From Rhipidocladum racemiflorum (taxonomy: Eukaryota > Streptophyta > Magnoliopsida > Poales > Poaceae), in assembly GCA_036346355.1 (NCBI GenBank), contig CM070585.1:6897001-6961000 (forward strand): a stretch of 64,000 bases of DNA, written 5' to 3'. A model generated the notes under the pieces. It was given only the letters and a program-made list of their open reading frames with translations. It had not been told where the DNA came from and made no database searches. Below, piece after piece: positions 29,958 to 40,887 of this stretch. Each line of letters begins with the position of its first letter. Position 1 is the stretch's first letter. A program made the position numbers and the translations under genes.

Positions 29958-32900
29958 ATGGATGTTTCCTTCTGGATTGGTGTACGATCTCATTTATATT
30001 TTCTGAACAATGTGTATGAATCTTGTTTTATGGATGCAGTGATAAGGTTGAATCTGAAGAAGTGGTGGTTACGTCATGAGTTTAAACAGGTAGTTCATAA
30101 AGCTTGGAATATCCATACTAAAATTAAATGTGCCATGGATAAATGGCAGGCTAAAGTTAGAAATTTAGAAAGGTTACTAAAGGTTGGAGTTGTTTTAAAG
30201 AAAAAGCTGAGACTAGGAAAAATGAAGAGACACATCTTATACGAGTATAATTATCTTGACACCCAGTCTGAAAGTAGAGTTTTATCTAGGTAAGGAGGAT
30301 AAAGATAAAATGGCTGAGTTTAAGGTAGAAATAGAGAAATCTAGGCTATGGAAGAAACTAAAGGGAGACAAAAGGCTAAGGATAGAAACATCAACGAGGG
30401 GGACAAAAATGCCAGTTACTTCCATGCTGTGGCTAAGCAAAGGAGGAAGACTATGATTGTTGTGCTTGATGGCCTTGTGCATGATACCACTGATATGGTT
30501 TAGATATTGCTTCTGATTTTACAAAAATCTTTTTGGTTATGAATCTGAACCAAATGTGTCTTTAAGTAATGATTTTTTTTTTGAAGAAAAAAGACATAAT
30601 TTATAAGGGAGGGGGGGGGGGGAATAGTTGTCTTGAGGCCCCCTTTCTCTCAAGAAGAGGTCAAACAAGTTAAATTTTATTCCTATTGTGATGGTGCTCC
30701 AGGCCCTGATGGGCTGCCTTTCCTTTTTTATCAAACTTTTTGGGATCTTATTAAAGATGATCTTATGGATTTATTTAGAGACTCTGAAAAAGGTAACCTC
30801 GATCTGTTTATACTCAATTTTGCTATAATTACCTTAGTGCCGAAAGAGTAATGCTATACATATGAGACAATTTAGACCTATCAAACTGTTGAATTGCAGC
30901 TACCAAATTATTACAAAAAATTTGACCAATAAATTGAGTGTGCTGTGTATTAGGATCATCTCTTATAACAAAATCACTTTCCTTAAAAATAGATGTGTTT
31001 TGGAGAGTGTGGTAACTACTCATGAGGTTATCCACAAAATTCACTAAGAAAATAAAGAGGGTTTGGTTTTTAAAACTGATTATGAAAAGGCCTATAAAAA
31101 AAAGTGAACTGGGGATTTTTTTTGCATAATATTATTGTTAAAAGGGTTTTGGTCCTAAGCGACAACTTTGGATTCATGAGGTGTTACACAAAAGATCGAT
31201 GTGGAAAGTTATTTTTTCCAAACTGGTAAAGGGCTTAGACAGGGTGCCCCACTGTCCCCTACTTTGTTTAATGTAGTTACTGATGTTTTCATTCGCATTT
31301 TAAATAAAGCTGCGGTGCAAGGTATGATAAAAGGACCATGTACTGAATTCTGCCCACCAATCTCCAATAAGCTGATGATACATTTCTTTTCATTGACAAG
31401 AATAAAGACTATGCTTTGAAGCTGAAATGGATCTTAACTTGTTTTGAGCAAATGTTAGGTATGAGAATTAACTTTCACAGAAGTGAGCTGATTCCCATTG
31501 GGATTAATAGGGGCAAGAAATTAATTATTTTGCTGATTTTTTTTTTTTGCTGTAAAATTGGTTCATTTCCTATCATCTATCTTGGCATCCCCTTGCATTT
31601 TAATAAGCTAAGAAGAGAATACTTGCAACCATTGATTAAGAAGATTTTGAAAAGAATTGCAGGTTGGAGAGGAAAGCTTTTATGTTACAGTGGTAGATTG
31701 GTTCTTATCATGCGTAGCTAGTATTCGTATCTATCATTTGTCTTTTTTCTTTTGAAATTCCCCAAATGGGCCTTAGATCTGATTAATTCTCAAATGGATA
31801 GCTGCCTTTGGAATTGTTAATTATGGTGACTCATATCTAGTCGTATAGGATTTGCCGATTTGGAAAGATGTGCTAGATTAATCCTAACAAGATTAGGATT
31901 CATCCTTTCTTTCGAGGAGGACTAAGGAGCCTATATAAACCCATGTGATGGTCATAGAGAACCCGAACAACTAAAAAGCCATAAACCAACTCATTCAAAG
32001 CAAAGAGGAGCACAAGAAGATTAGAGGCTAGGTTTTTCTTTAGCACTAGATTCTTATGTAGAGCAAGGATCCGAGGGCCCTAAAAGGTTTGAGAGGGTTG
32101 AGGGATCTACAATCTTTTGTAGTTTTTTGAGTTTGTGCTTAAAGAATTTGAGGTCGGCTTTGCCAAATCTTTTCACTCTTGTTGTGGTTGTTTCAACATC
32201 GTTATTCTGATTATCTCTACGATATTCATCTTTTTTGTTCTTGAAACCGTGCACACTTGTGTCGTATCTCACAAAGCTCTAATCTGATCCGGAGGCTACT
32301 GTGTATAAGAATGGGTATCAGTGTGTCACAAGAATGATTGCGAAGGCCATAATGAATTGCATCTTGATAATTGGCATCTTGCGTGCATGAAGAATGATCG
32401 TGAAGGTCTGGAAGGGGCATTAATAAAGGTTCAAATTGCAACTTTTGTAATGAAAATGAATCTGTCATCCATGATCCATCTATTCTTTGAATGTGTAGTA
32501 GCCAAAAATGTTTCGAATACAGTTTATGGTTTCTTTGATGTTGATGTTGGCCATAACCTTGAATGGGTTGCTTCTTTTTTTTCCTTAGTAACTCTAAAAA
32601 TGCTGTCCTAAATACCATCTGTGCTGCTGTGCTTTGGAACATTTGGAAGTGTAGAAGTAACATGGTGTTTCAGTCTCAATCTTGGTCCAGTGTGAAAAGG
32701 CTGTGGAGAAGAGTGCTGAATTCTCGTCGAGACTGGCGACCCATTCTCAAGGAAGAGTTGTACATCAAGCTGGATCAATTTACTGCAATGTTGGAAGGCA
32801 AGCTTCGAGCTCCTTTGCCCTTGCTGAATGTCCTGGGAACATGGAAGGAAGCTTTGAGCGCCTTTGGCAGATGCGTTAGGCACATCGACCGTCCATGCAA

Positions 32901-33139
32901 CTGAAATCGGTAACCAGTTCACGGGTTTCTACCAACGCAGCAACAATCTCGTAACCTCCAAAGATAAACAGTGCGATGTATAAGCTGTGAGTCCGTAACT
33001 AGAAGGCAAACACGTCCCCCTGGCGCTACCTGTGTTTGTTTCGCTTGTGATGGTGATCGGGCCGTGGACTGGATAGCACTGTTTGGTAGTGCAACTGTGT
33101 CCCTAAGCTGCTGTGTGGCAAATCATCCTTGTGCTGTAC
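29958..33139 (+). pseudogene. LINE ORF2 remnant (RT and C-terminal part)
   Basis: The pieces occur in the order of a plant L1-type ORF2. They are a Trp/Lys-rich linker (KKWWLRHEFKQVVHKAW), RT motifs APGPDGLPFLFYQTFW, ITLVPKE and FRPIKLLN, then GLRQGAPLSPTLFNVV and MRINFHRSELIPI with YLGIPLHF, and a C-terminal zinc-knuckle/RNase H-like end (HLFFECVVAKNV, NTICAAVLWNIWKCRSNMVF) closing at 32904. Frames change often. The central catalytic YADD-type motif region near 31370-31390 is damaged (KLMIHFFSLT). A 3' UTR follows, is interrupted at 33140 and resumes at 45924. The endonuclease domain is not visible. Confidence 0.75.
31815..32320 (+). repeat. Solo-LTR-like insert inside the LINE
   Basis: Between the RT fragment and the C-terminal part, LINE text is replaced by a segment starting TGTTAATTATGG. 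It has a TATA-like CCTATATAAACCC near 31930 and the layout of a copia LTR. The 3' edge and a target duplication could not be fixed by eye, so the boundaries are approximate. Confidence 0.45.
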
Positions 33140-34942
33140 TGTAACACCCGTACCTGTTGCCGCCGCCTGTCGGACCCCGGAATAACACCTCCGAAATCCT
33201 CTGTGTATTCTGTACTAGTCCAGGAAATGCTAGTACACACAGTAGAAATGAAACCATAGCATATCCAGCGTTCTTTATTAATAATAAATATTCAAGGTTA
33301 CATAGGAAATGGCGCGCAGGCCAACGAATAAATAAACGAATAAATGAAAGCAGCGGAAATAAAGATGAATAAATAGAGCCCAATTAATTTGCCACAGGCA
33401 ATCGACTGGGGGCACGGCCTAGTTCAACTGATCCTCACCATCGTGGTACTCCTCCTCTGAAGTGGTAAATTAAGCAAGGGTGAGTACAAACGTACTCAGC
33501 AAACCACACCGGAAATGCAATATAAATGTACGGGTAATCAAAGGATGGCAATAAGGTTTATTTAAGCATAAAGCAACAGTTTAATAACATTTTCAACAAT
33601 TTTAAAAGGCATACTTTATTCCAAAATCAAATCTATACATTTTAACTCAGGAATCTCTCCTGGAATTGGCTAAGTTATACCCATGATGGACTCCCTCCAT
33701 CCAACATCATTTTTCGAAAGTCAAATTTTAATTTACCAAAGTCTAATCTGAGAATGGCTTGCTCGGCATGCCCATAACCGCGGGCGCGGCTAATCGATTA
33801 GTTTGACACTCTGCAGAGGTTGTACAACTTTACCCACAAGACATAATATTTCCCTTTTTATGTCAACACACTTCCTTTGGTGAGTGACAGAGAAAAATAT
33901 GACAAGGCCCCTATATTAAATTCATACATGTAGTCATGCCCGCTAAGGTTTCACCGCTGAAAGACTCCTCTATTCGAAGCCCCTCTTGCGCCAGAGTGGC
34001 GACATCTCGCTTTCACCACACCACTACCACCGTATGGCATGGTATCCATGAAATGATTTAATAAGGATAGCCAGGTCTGTCCCATTCCAGACTCGTGGTA
34101 GTACGGTTAGGCTTTACATTCAGCGAAACTCAGATCGGTCCTTAATCGACTAGGCGAGACTTTCCACAAACCCAAAACCATGACCTCCCCACTTTCCAAC
34201 CAATTCTCGCCCGGTCTAAGTCATTTTCATTTTAACCATACTAATCTCCACATTAATACTAACATTGATCACTATAAGTTTCCAATTGAACATGATATCA
34301 TTTTGGCATAAAGTTCCCCAAAATTCCCTAAGTTCAGTTCTATGCATGGCTAAGCAGTGTCTAAATATTACCATAGTCATAGCTCATATTTTTACTAAGG
34401 TTACAAGGGAATCGGAATTCAAATGTCAAAGGTCGCATGTTGAATTTGGATATAACTATCATTTAAAACTAGGTCGAGAAATTAATGTCTATAGTAAATA
34501 AGCATGCAATAATTGTAAATACAACATACAAGTTCATAAAGCAGAGCAACATGGTCAAGGGGGTGTGACTTGCCTGGTTCGACGAGTTGCCGCTCGAAAT
34601 CGTCGTTCGGGAACTCCTCGGTCTCTCCGTAATCTACGCGCGAAAAACAACCAAATTCGAATAAGACTCAAACGAATACAAATAAACACAATTTGAATTT
34701 CAAACTAGCCATAAACTAAAGTTTGGGATTTCTAATGAATTTAGGAAGAAGAACGGAGCCAAACGGAGTTCGAACGGGCGAAAACGGGCTCCCGGAAGTT
34801 TAAAAACAAATAAAACGGACTTTTCTGGAATTTTCGGAATTTTTAAATCATTTTTAAAATAAAAACCGGATTCTTGCGTCATCTTGGCGTCGGCGGCAAA
34901 AATGGTTTTTCAGATTTTATTTTTAAAACGAAAATCGCTTTA

Positions 34943-34961
34943 TGACGTCAGCATGACGTCA
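34943..34961. promoter_or_regulatory. Paired TGACGTCA palindromes in LTR
   Basis: Two TGACGTCA sites lie three bases apart, which resembles bZIP/TGA-factor (as-1 or CRE-like) sites. The second Tekay LTR keeps one (near 42682) and has one mutated (TGGCGTCGG). The plus-strand solo LTR has both, split by the MITE. Confidence 0.4.
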
Positions 34962-35305
34962 TAAAGGTTTTTGAAAACTTTTTTTCCTTCGGTACAGTGG
35001 GGCGGGCGGCGTGGACGCGTCCCACGGTGGACCACGCCTGCAGCGCCGCTTCTTGAGGAAGCGCGTCCACCTTGAGGCCGCGGTGAAGCGGCGGTAGCGC
35101 GCGACCACGCCGGCCCGCGGCGGAGGAGGAGAAGCGGCAGTGCCGTGCGGCGGCGAGCCGAGGAAGCGGAGCGGCCGAGCCGGCGGCAGCGGAGCGGCGC
35201 GAGCGCGCTTCGGCGGCCGGGTGGGGCGAGGTGGCGGCGGTGCTTGGGAGGAGAGGAGCAGAGGGAGGGAGGAAGAGGCACGGGGAGAGGAGGGGGTCCC
35301 GGGGG

Positions 35306-35314
35306 CCTTTTATA
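35306..35314 (-). promoter_or_regulatory. TATA box in Tekay 3' LTR
   Basis: On the minus strand this reads TATAAAAGG, about 120 bases inside the LTR start. The other LTR has TTATAAAAGG at 42993-43002. Confidence 0.6.
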
Positions 35315-35435
35315 GAAGCGGCGGCGCGCGAGATCCAGCGGCGCGGCGCGCAAAGGCGGCGGCGTTGGCGGCGGCGGCGCGGAGAAGGCGGAGGCCGTTG
35401 CGGGGGACGCGGCTGGAGGAGATCCGGGCGTTACA

Positions 35436-35460
35436 AATCTACCCACCTTAAAAAGAATCT
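35436..35460 (-). other. Polypurine tract of Tekay element
   Basis: On the minus strand a purine-rich AAGGTGGGTAGATT runs into TGTAACGCC, the LTR start. This fits the second-strand primer. Confidence 0.65.
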
Positions 35461-35481
35461 CGACCCCGAGATTCGGGCTGG

Positions 35482-36205
35482 CTAGAAAAAGAGTTGGGGA
35501 TACTCGGACTTCAGCTCCTCTTCTTTTTCCCAAGTAGCTTCTTTTTCTGAATGATGACTCCACTGAACTTTGCAGAAGCGGATGGTCTTTCTCCTCATGA
35601 CATGCTCAGCAGTCTCAAGAATCTTGATTGGATGCTCTTTGTAAGTCAAATCGTCTTGGATCTTGATATCATCCAACTGTGCTTGCTCAGTGGGAACTCG
35701 AAGGCATTTCTTCAACTGTGACACGTGAAATACATCATGTACTCCTGCCAGCGCTGGAGGTAAACTCAGCTGATAAGCAACTTCTCCCTTCCTGGACAGT
35801 ATGGGGTATGGACCCACATACCGTGGTGCTAGCTTCCCTTTATTTCCAAAGCGTTTCACGCCTCTAAGGGGAGTGACCCTGAGATACACATGATCACTTG
35901 GCTCAAAAGCTAGCTCTCTTCGGCGAGTGTCCGCATAGCTTTTCTTCCTAGACTGAGCTATCTTGAGCCTATCTTGTATAAGCTTGACTTTCTCTTCTGC
36001 CTCATTCAGAATACTTGGACCGAACAACTGTCGTTCTCCCACTTGATCCCACAATAGCGGAGTTCTGCATTTTCTTCCATACAATGCTTCATATGGTGAC
36101 ATCTTCAAGCTGGCTTGATAACTATTATTATATGAAAACTCAGCGAATGGAAGACACTTGTCCCAACTGGCTTGATAGTCCAACGCACAAGCGCGCAACA
36201 TATCT
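35482..36205 (-). pseudogene. Tekay integrase C-terminus with chromodomain
   Basis: This continues the integrase core after a one-base frameshift: CLPFAEFSYNNSYQAS, then SPYEALYGRKCRTPLLW, the GPY/F part (APRYVGPYPIL) and DVFHVSQLKKCL. A chromodomain from about YKEHPIKILETAEHVM to WEKEEELKSEYPQLF closes the protein. Chromodomains steer integration towards marked chromatin in chromoviruses. The segment is open to its natural stop, but it is out of frame with the catalytic core. Confidence 0.85.
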
Positions 36206-37106
36206 TCGATGCTCGATTCACACGCTCGGTTTGCCCATCTGTTTGAGGATGGTAAGGCATCTTGAAATTCAGTCGAGTTCCCATGGCTTCATGTAAACTT
36301 TTCCAAAAGTGTGAGGTAAACTGACTGCCTTGATCTGAGACTATCTTCTTAGGAATCCCATGTAGACACACAATCTTGGTTATGTATAGCTCGGCCAGTT
36401 TATTTCCACCATATCTAGTGTTCACCGGTATAAAATGGGCTACCTTGGTGAGACGGTCCACAATTACCCAAATGGAATCATAATTTGTTTGGGTTTTAGG
36501 GAGTCCGGTGATGAAATACATTCCAATTTCTTCCCATTTCCACTCTGGGACTGCTAATGGCTGTAGCAAGCCTGCTGGTCTCTGATGTTCGGCTTTCACC
36601 CTCTGACAAACATCACAACGAGCAATGTACTCTGCAATTTCTCTCTTCATGCTAACCCACCAATATTTTTCCTTTAAATCCTGATACATTTTTGTGCTGC
36701 CGGGATGAATAGAGAATGGCGACTCATGTGCTTCCTGAAGAAGTATCTCCTTTATCTCCTTATGGTCCGGCACACACAACCTATTCTCGAACCATATGAC
36801 ACCTTGTTCATCCTCTGAAAATCCTGGGGACTTTCCTCTTCTCATGTTCTTCTTAATTTCTTGGATATCAGCATCTTCTTTTTGAGCTTCTCTAATCTGA
36901 TCTCGAAGTGTGGGTTTTACTTCAAGTGCATTCACTGATCCGTGAGCGACAATCTCCAGATTCAACCTCTCCATCTCCTGGCATAGTTCAGGCAACCCTT
37001 CTCTAACACTGATCATGTTGACATGGCTCTTTCTGCTCAAGGCATCAGCTACCACATTGGCTTTCCCTGGATGATAATGGATACCAATATCATAATCCTT
37101 AATCAA
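36190..37106 (-). pseudogene. Tekay RNase H end and integrase core
   Basis: Starts inside RNase H (DYDIGIHYHPGKANVVADAL). An integrase zinc finger follows (HPGSTKMYQDL with CDVCQRVKAEHQ). In the catalytic core the first Asp is replaced by Tyr (EIGMYFITGLP where GMDFITGLP is usual, a G-to-T change in the Asp codon). The second Asp (IVSDQGSQF) and the Glu (GQTERVNR) remain. The frame then shifts by one base near 36205. Loss of the first catalytic residue alone would abolish integration. Confidence 0.88.
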
Positions 37107-37121
37107 CTCTAGCCATCTTCT

Positions 37122-38230
37122 CTATCTCAAGTTGAGCTCAGTCTGAGTGAATATGTACTTCAGGCTCTTATGATCCGTGTATATTTCGCAACGATTACCG
37201 ATGAGGTAATGTCGCCAAATCTTCAAAGCATGCACAATCGCGGCCAGCTCTAAGTCATGAGTAGGATAGTTGCTCTCATGAGGCTTCAGCTGCCGTGACG
37301 CATAAGCTACCACTTTTCCTTCTTGCATCAGCACACAACCTAAACCTTGCCGTGAGGCATCACAATAAATCACAAAGTCCTTGTGAATATTGGGTAGGAT
37401 CAGGACTGGTGCTGAGACAAGTCTTTTCTTTAGCTCTTCAAAGCTTTTCTCACAGGATTCTGTCCATTCAAACTTCTTCTCCTTCTTCAAGAGTTGAGTC
37501 ATTGGACGCGCAAGCTTGGAGAAACTCTCTATAAATCTCCGGTAATATCCAGCTAATCCCAGAAAGCTTCTGACTTCGGAGACAGACTTGGGCTGTTTCC
37601 ATCCCATCACTGCTTCTACTTTGGCTGGATCCACCGCTACTCCACTTGCGGATACAATGTGTCCAAGAAATCCTACTTCCTTCAGCCAAAACTCGCACTT
37701 GCTAAACTTGGCGTACAGCTGGTGATCCCTGAGCTTTTCCAATATTAATCTCAAGTGTGTCTCATGCTCCTTCTCATCTCTAGAATAGATGAGAATATCA
37801 TCAATGAACACCACCACAAATTTATCCAGAAATTCCATGAACACCTTATTCATCATGTTCATGAAATAGGCTGGTGCATTGGTCAACCCAAATGACATAA
37901 CGGTGAACTCATAAAGTCCATACCGAGTGGTGAAGGCTGTCTTGGGTACATCTTCAGGTCGGATTTTTAACTGATGATATCCTGACCGAAGATCTATTTT
38001 GGAGAAGACACCTACTCCCTTTAGCTGATCGAACAAGTCGTCGATCCTGGGTAAGGGATACTTATTCTTAATGGTGACTTCATTAAGAGCTCTGTAATCC
38101 ACACACATCCTCATACTACCGTCCTTTTTCTTGACAAAAAGAACAGGTGCACCCCAAGGTGATGAACTTGGTTTGACATATCCCTTGTCTTGCAGCTCAC
38201 GAATTTGCTTCTTTAATTCAGCTAATTCAT
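37122..38230 (-). pseudogene. Tekay reverse transcriptase and RNase H
   Basis: From AELKKQIRELQDKGYV and WGAPVLFVKKKDGSM through MCVDYRALNEVT, KIDLRSGYHQLKI, FGLTNAPAYFMNMMN and the catalytic FIDDILIYSRD, then the RNase H part (KDFVIYCDASRQGLGCVLM, IYTDHKSLKYIFTQ). All the RT aspartates are present. An amber codon follows LNLR at 37122-37124, where Gln is usual, and separates this part from the rest of RNase H. The frame is otherwise long and clean. Confidence 0.88.
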
Positions 38231-38378
38231 TTGCAGGCGTGCATGCGGCCTCTTTGAAATTGGGGCTGTACCAGGGGCGAGATCGATTATGAACTCAATA
38301 TCACAGTGCGGAGGCATACGGATAAATCCTCTGGAAAGACATCCGGATAATCTGTCACGATTGGCACTTGCTCTAAGA

Positions 38379-38770
38379 TTAAGCCCTTGAGCTTATTGAG
38401 GCGGCTTGCTTCTCCCTACTGTTCTTGGACTCAAACTCAACCTTGATCCCACCTTCATTAGTGAGTTCAATAGTCCGATTAGAGCAATTAATTCGGCCCT
38501 TATTCTTGGTCAACCAATCCATACCAAGAATCACATCCAAATCCTGGGACTGCAAAACTATCAAGTTTGCTAGGAATGTCACTCCCTCTATGATCAAAGG
38601 AATTTTTGGGCAAATGGAGCTAACTCTTACTTCTAAGCCGGGGGAGCTGACTATCATGGGATTGGCAAGAGGAAAGGTGGCTATCCCATGCTTACCCACA
38701 AATCGACTAGCAACAAAAGAATGTGAAGCTCCAGAGTCAAATAAAGCGATCTTTGGGGTGAATTTACAAG
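38379..38770 (-). pseudogene. Tekay protease
   Basis: The active-site segment ALFDSGASHSFVASRF lies in the minus strand near 38700-38755, with the DSG triad kept. It is continuous with an open frame through VGKHGIATFPLAN, DVILGMDWLTKN and NRTIELTNE. The frame then ends, so protease and RT are not fused any more. Confidence 0.75.
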
Positions 38771-39872
38771 GAACGTACCGACGACCACATCCGGAGCATC
38801 TTGGGCTTCTTCTGCCGTGATATTGTTGACACGGCCTCTGACTGCTGGCATTGGCTTTGCTGCTGGAAGAGCTGAAGGGTTGGGTCTGGTCGGTGCTAGC
38901 ATGGCTCTCTTCTTAGGGCACTGATTTGCAAAATGTCCCATCTCATGTGACAAGAGTAACACCGACTCCTGCCAGTAGTCCGCGATCCTCTGGATCGATT
39001 ACTGCCGGGGCTAGAGGTGGCCTGAAGTTGGGGTTGGCGAGGCGCCGGTGCTACCAATGTCCTGGATGAAGAAGGAACCTGGTCGACATCTTTGCGGAGG
39101 CTGCGGCATCGCGGTGCGAGGCACAGGGTGTCCTCCGGTTATTCTTCCGAAAGCCATCCTTCTCTTGCGACTTTCCATTTCCTGATGCTTGCCCTCCTGG
39201 CGAATAGCCTTGTTGACTAACTGCTGGAAGTCAACATAGTCATGGGATATGAGCTGAACTGCCAGCTCATCATTCAGTCCCTCAATGAAGCGCTCCTGCT
39301 TCGCTTCATCGGTGGCTACGTCTTCTGGAGCATATCTGGCCAGGTGATTGAACCTGTACAAATATTCCGTCATTGTGCGTCCTCCCTGACGCAAAGAACG
39401 GAACTCCTTCTTCTTAAGTGCAATGACACCTGAAGGAATGTGGCGCGCGGAAAGCTCGCACAAAGTCATCCCAAGTGATAGCTTGAGCGTTTGGTGAGTA
39501 ACCGAAAGTTATCCCACCACTCGGCGAGTCCACTCGGTGATGAGAAGCGAATAAGACTTCGCTCTCGATCACTACAATCGATGATGTCCAACTTCTTCTC
39601 AATGGTCCTGAGCCAATCGTCCGCATCAAGAGGCTCAAGATCGCTTTGGAGAACACCGGAGGCTGGGTTCTCATGAATTCTGGCAACTTGTTCTGCTGGT
39701 GATGCTGGTGGGTGGCGGCTTGAGCATTCTGATTATTGTTGATACTTTGCGCTAATAGTTGGATAAGCTAGTTCTGATTCTCCATCATCTGCTGCCAGGT
39801 GGGTCCATCTGCGGGAGGAGGGGGCAATCCTGGCGGAGGGGGACTGTTGGCGTTGCTACGAGTGTTCACCAT
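38771..39872 (-). pseudogene. Tekay Gag
   Basis: The start is taken at the ATG at 39870-39872 (MVNTRSNANSPPPPG). A Gln/His-rich part precedes NKLPEFMRTQPPVF, and the capsid core follows (KKKEFRSLRQGGRTMTEYL, YRFNHLARYAPEDVAT, ERFIEGLNDEL). A zinc knuckle reads CYSCH then EMGHFANQC across a one-base frame change near 38945, so the knuckle itself is broken. Further frame changes lie near 39440 and 39700. Confidence 0.8.
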
Positions 39873-40074
39873 CTGACGGTTGATGACAAGATTTAGAAAA
39901 AGGAAGGATTAGAGTTCTACCCAAAACCCCACACACAAGCGATAAAACTCCAATGAACGAACGAACGAATCAAATCTTTATTAAACTTCTAGCAAAAGAA
40001 GGCGCCTGTTTACAAGAAGTAACGATAGCACGCACAACGAAGGAATCAACGTCTAAAGCTATCTAAAGCGGGAA

Positions 40075-40717
40075 CTAATCCTGCTGAGGTCCACGGAAAT
40101 GGCTCAAGTAAGTTTTCTTGTCGCCGGTCTTTCTCTTCTTCGGGACGTGGACAGGCTCGGAGTGTTCTGAAGTCTCTCCCTGGACGGACGAACCCTCATT
40201 GCCGGCCTTGTGCATGGCCAGCTCTTCCTGCACTTCGCGAAGCTTCTGCTGGGTCGTCAACAGCTCATCAAGGGTGTCTTGGTAGTTTTCATCCATAGCC
40301 TCCGTGAGCACCATCTGTCGAAGCAAAACGGTGGAGCTGGTCGTCGTAGGTGGGTGGAAGGCACTATATGAGCTGCACTGATACTTGATGGGATGGTAGC
40401 GAAACTCAGAGGGCTTCAACCGTGCCTCATAGAGTCTACCCATCGTCCGTACTGCCTCACGAGCTGCGTCCTGGATGCCAGTGGCGAAGGTGTCTCTCAT
40501 GATTGGAGCTTCATAGATGTGGGAGATGGTCCTGCCGCGGTCCTGCGCGTAGAGGTGAACCTCAACTCTCCACTGATCATGTGCGAACGTCTGCGTCCGG
40601 AAGCTGTGGTAGACGGGTCTCTGGGTAAATCCGAGGAATCGCGCCATATCCAGCAAAATCCTGGTCCAGCTCTCCGTATGCGGTCAAATGCGACATCGCG
40701 ATCGGGATCTCAGCCAT
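40075..40717 (-). pseudogene. Extra ORF between PBS and gag of Tekay
   Basis: An open frame of 193 codons starts MLDMARFLGFTQRPVYH at 40656. An upstream ATG at 40717 (MAEIPIAMSHLTAYG) is in another frame but runs straight into it, so a one-base indel near 40675 probably split a protein of about 213 residues. The body has WRVEVHLYAQDRGRTI and DTFATGIQDAAREAVRTMG. A predicted helical part follows (MDENYQDTLDELLTTQQKL), then a basic PKKRKTGDKK that could be a nuclear signal. It is in the sense orientation, in what is normally leader. I do not recognise a domain. It could be an element gene of unknown role or a captured host fragment. Confidence 0.6.
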
Positions 40718-40870
40718 CTACAAATTTTGAGAAAAACGACTTAGAAACGAATTTTTATAAACAGAAGGGGTGAGTGAAGAGGGAATAAGGAATAAAAGTT
40801 TTTGAAATTATCTTTCTTTTTAAAATATTGTCCTTATGTTTGAACCATGGCTATGACCTACAGTCGATAT

Positions 40871-40883
40871 GGCTCTGATACCA
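40871..40883 (-). other. PBS of Tekay element (initiator Met tRNA type)
   Basis: On the minus strand TGGTATCAGAGCC starts four bases after the LTR end (CCGACA). Confidence 0.9.
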
Positions 40884-40887
40884 TCTC

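Larger units (their letters stand above)
33168..35435 (-). repeat. 3' LTR of Tekay element
   Basis: 2268 bp. About 33170-34990 is nearly identical to the other LTR. The GC-rich part from about 34980 to 35435 differs strongly. Confidence 0.9.
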
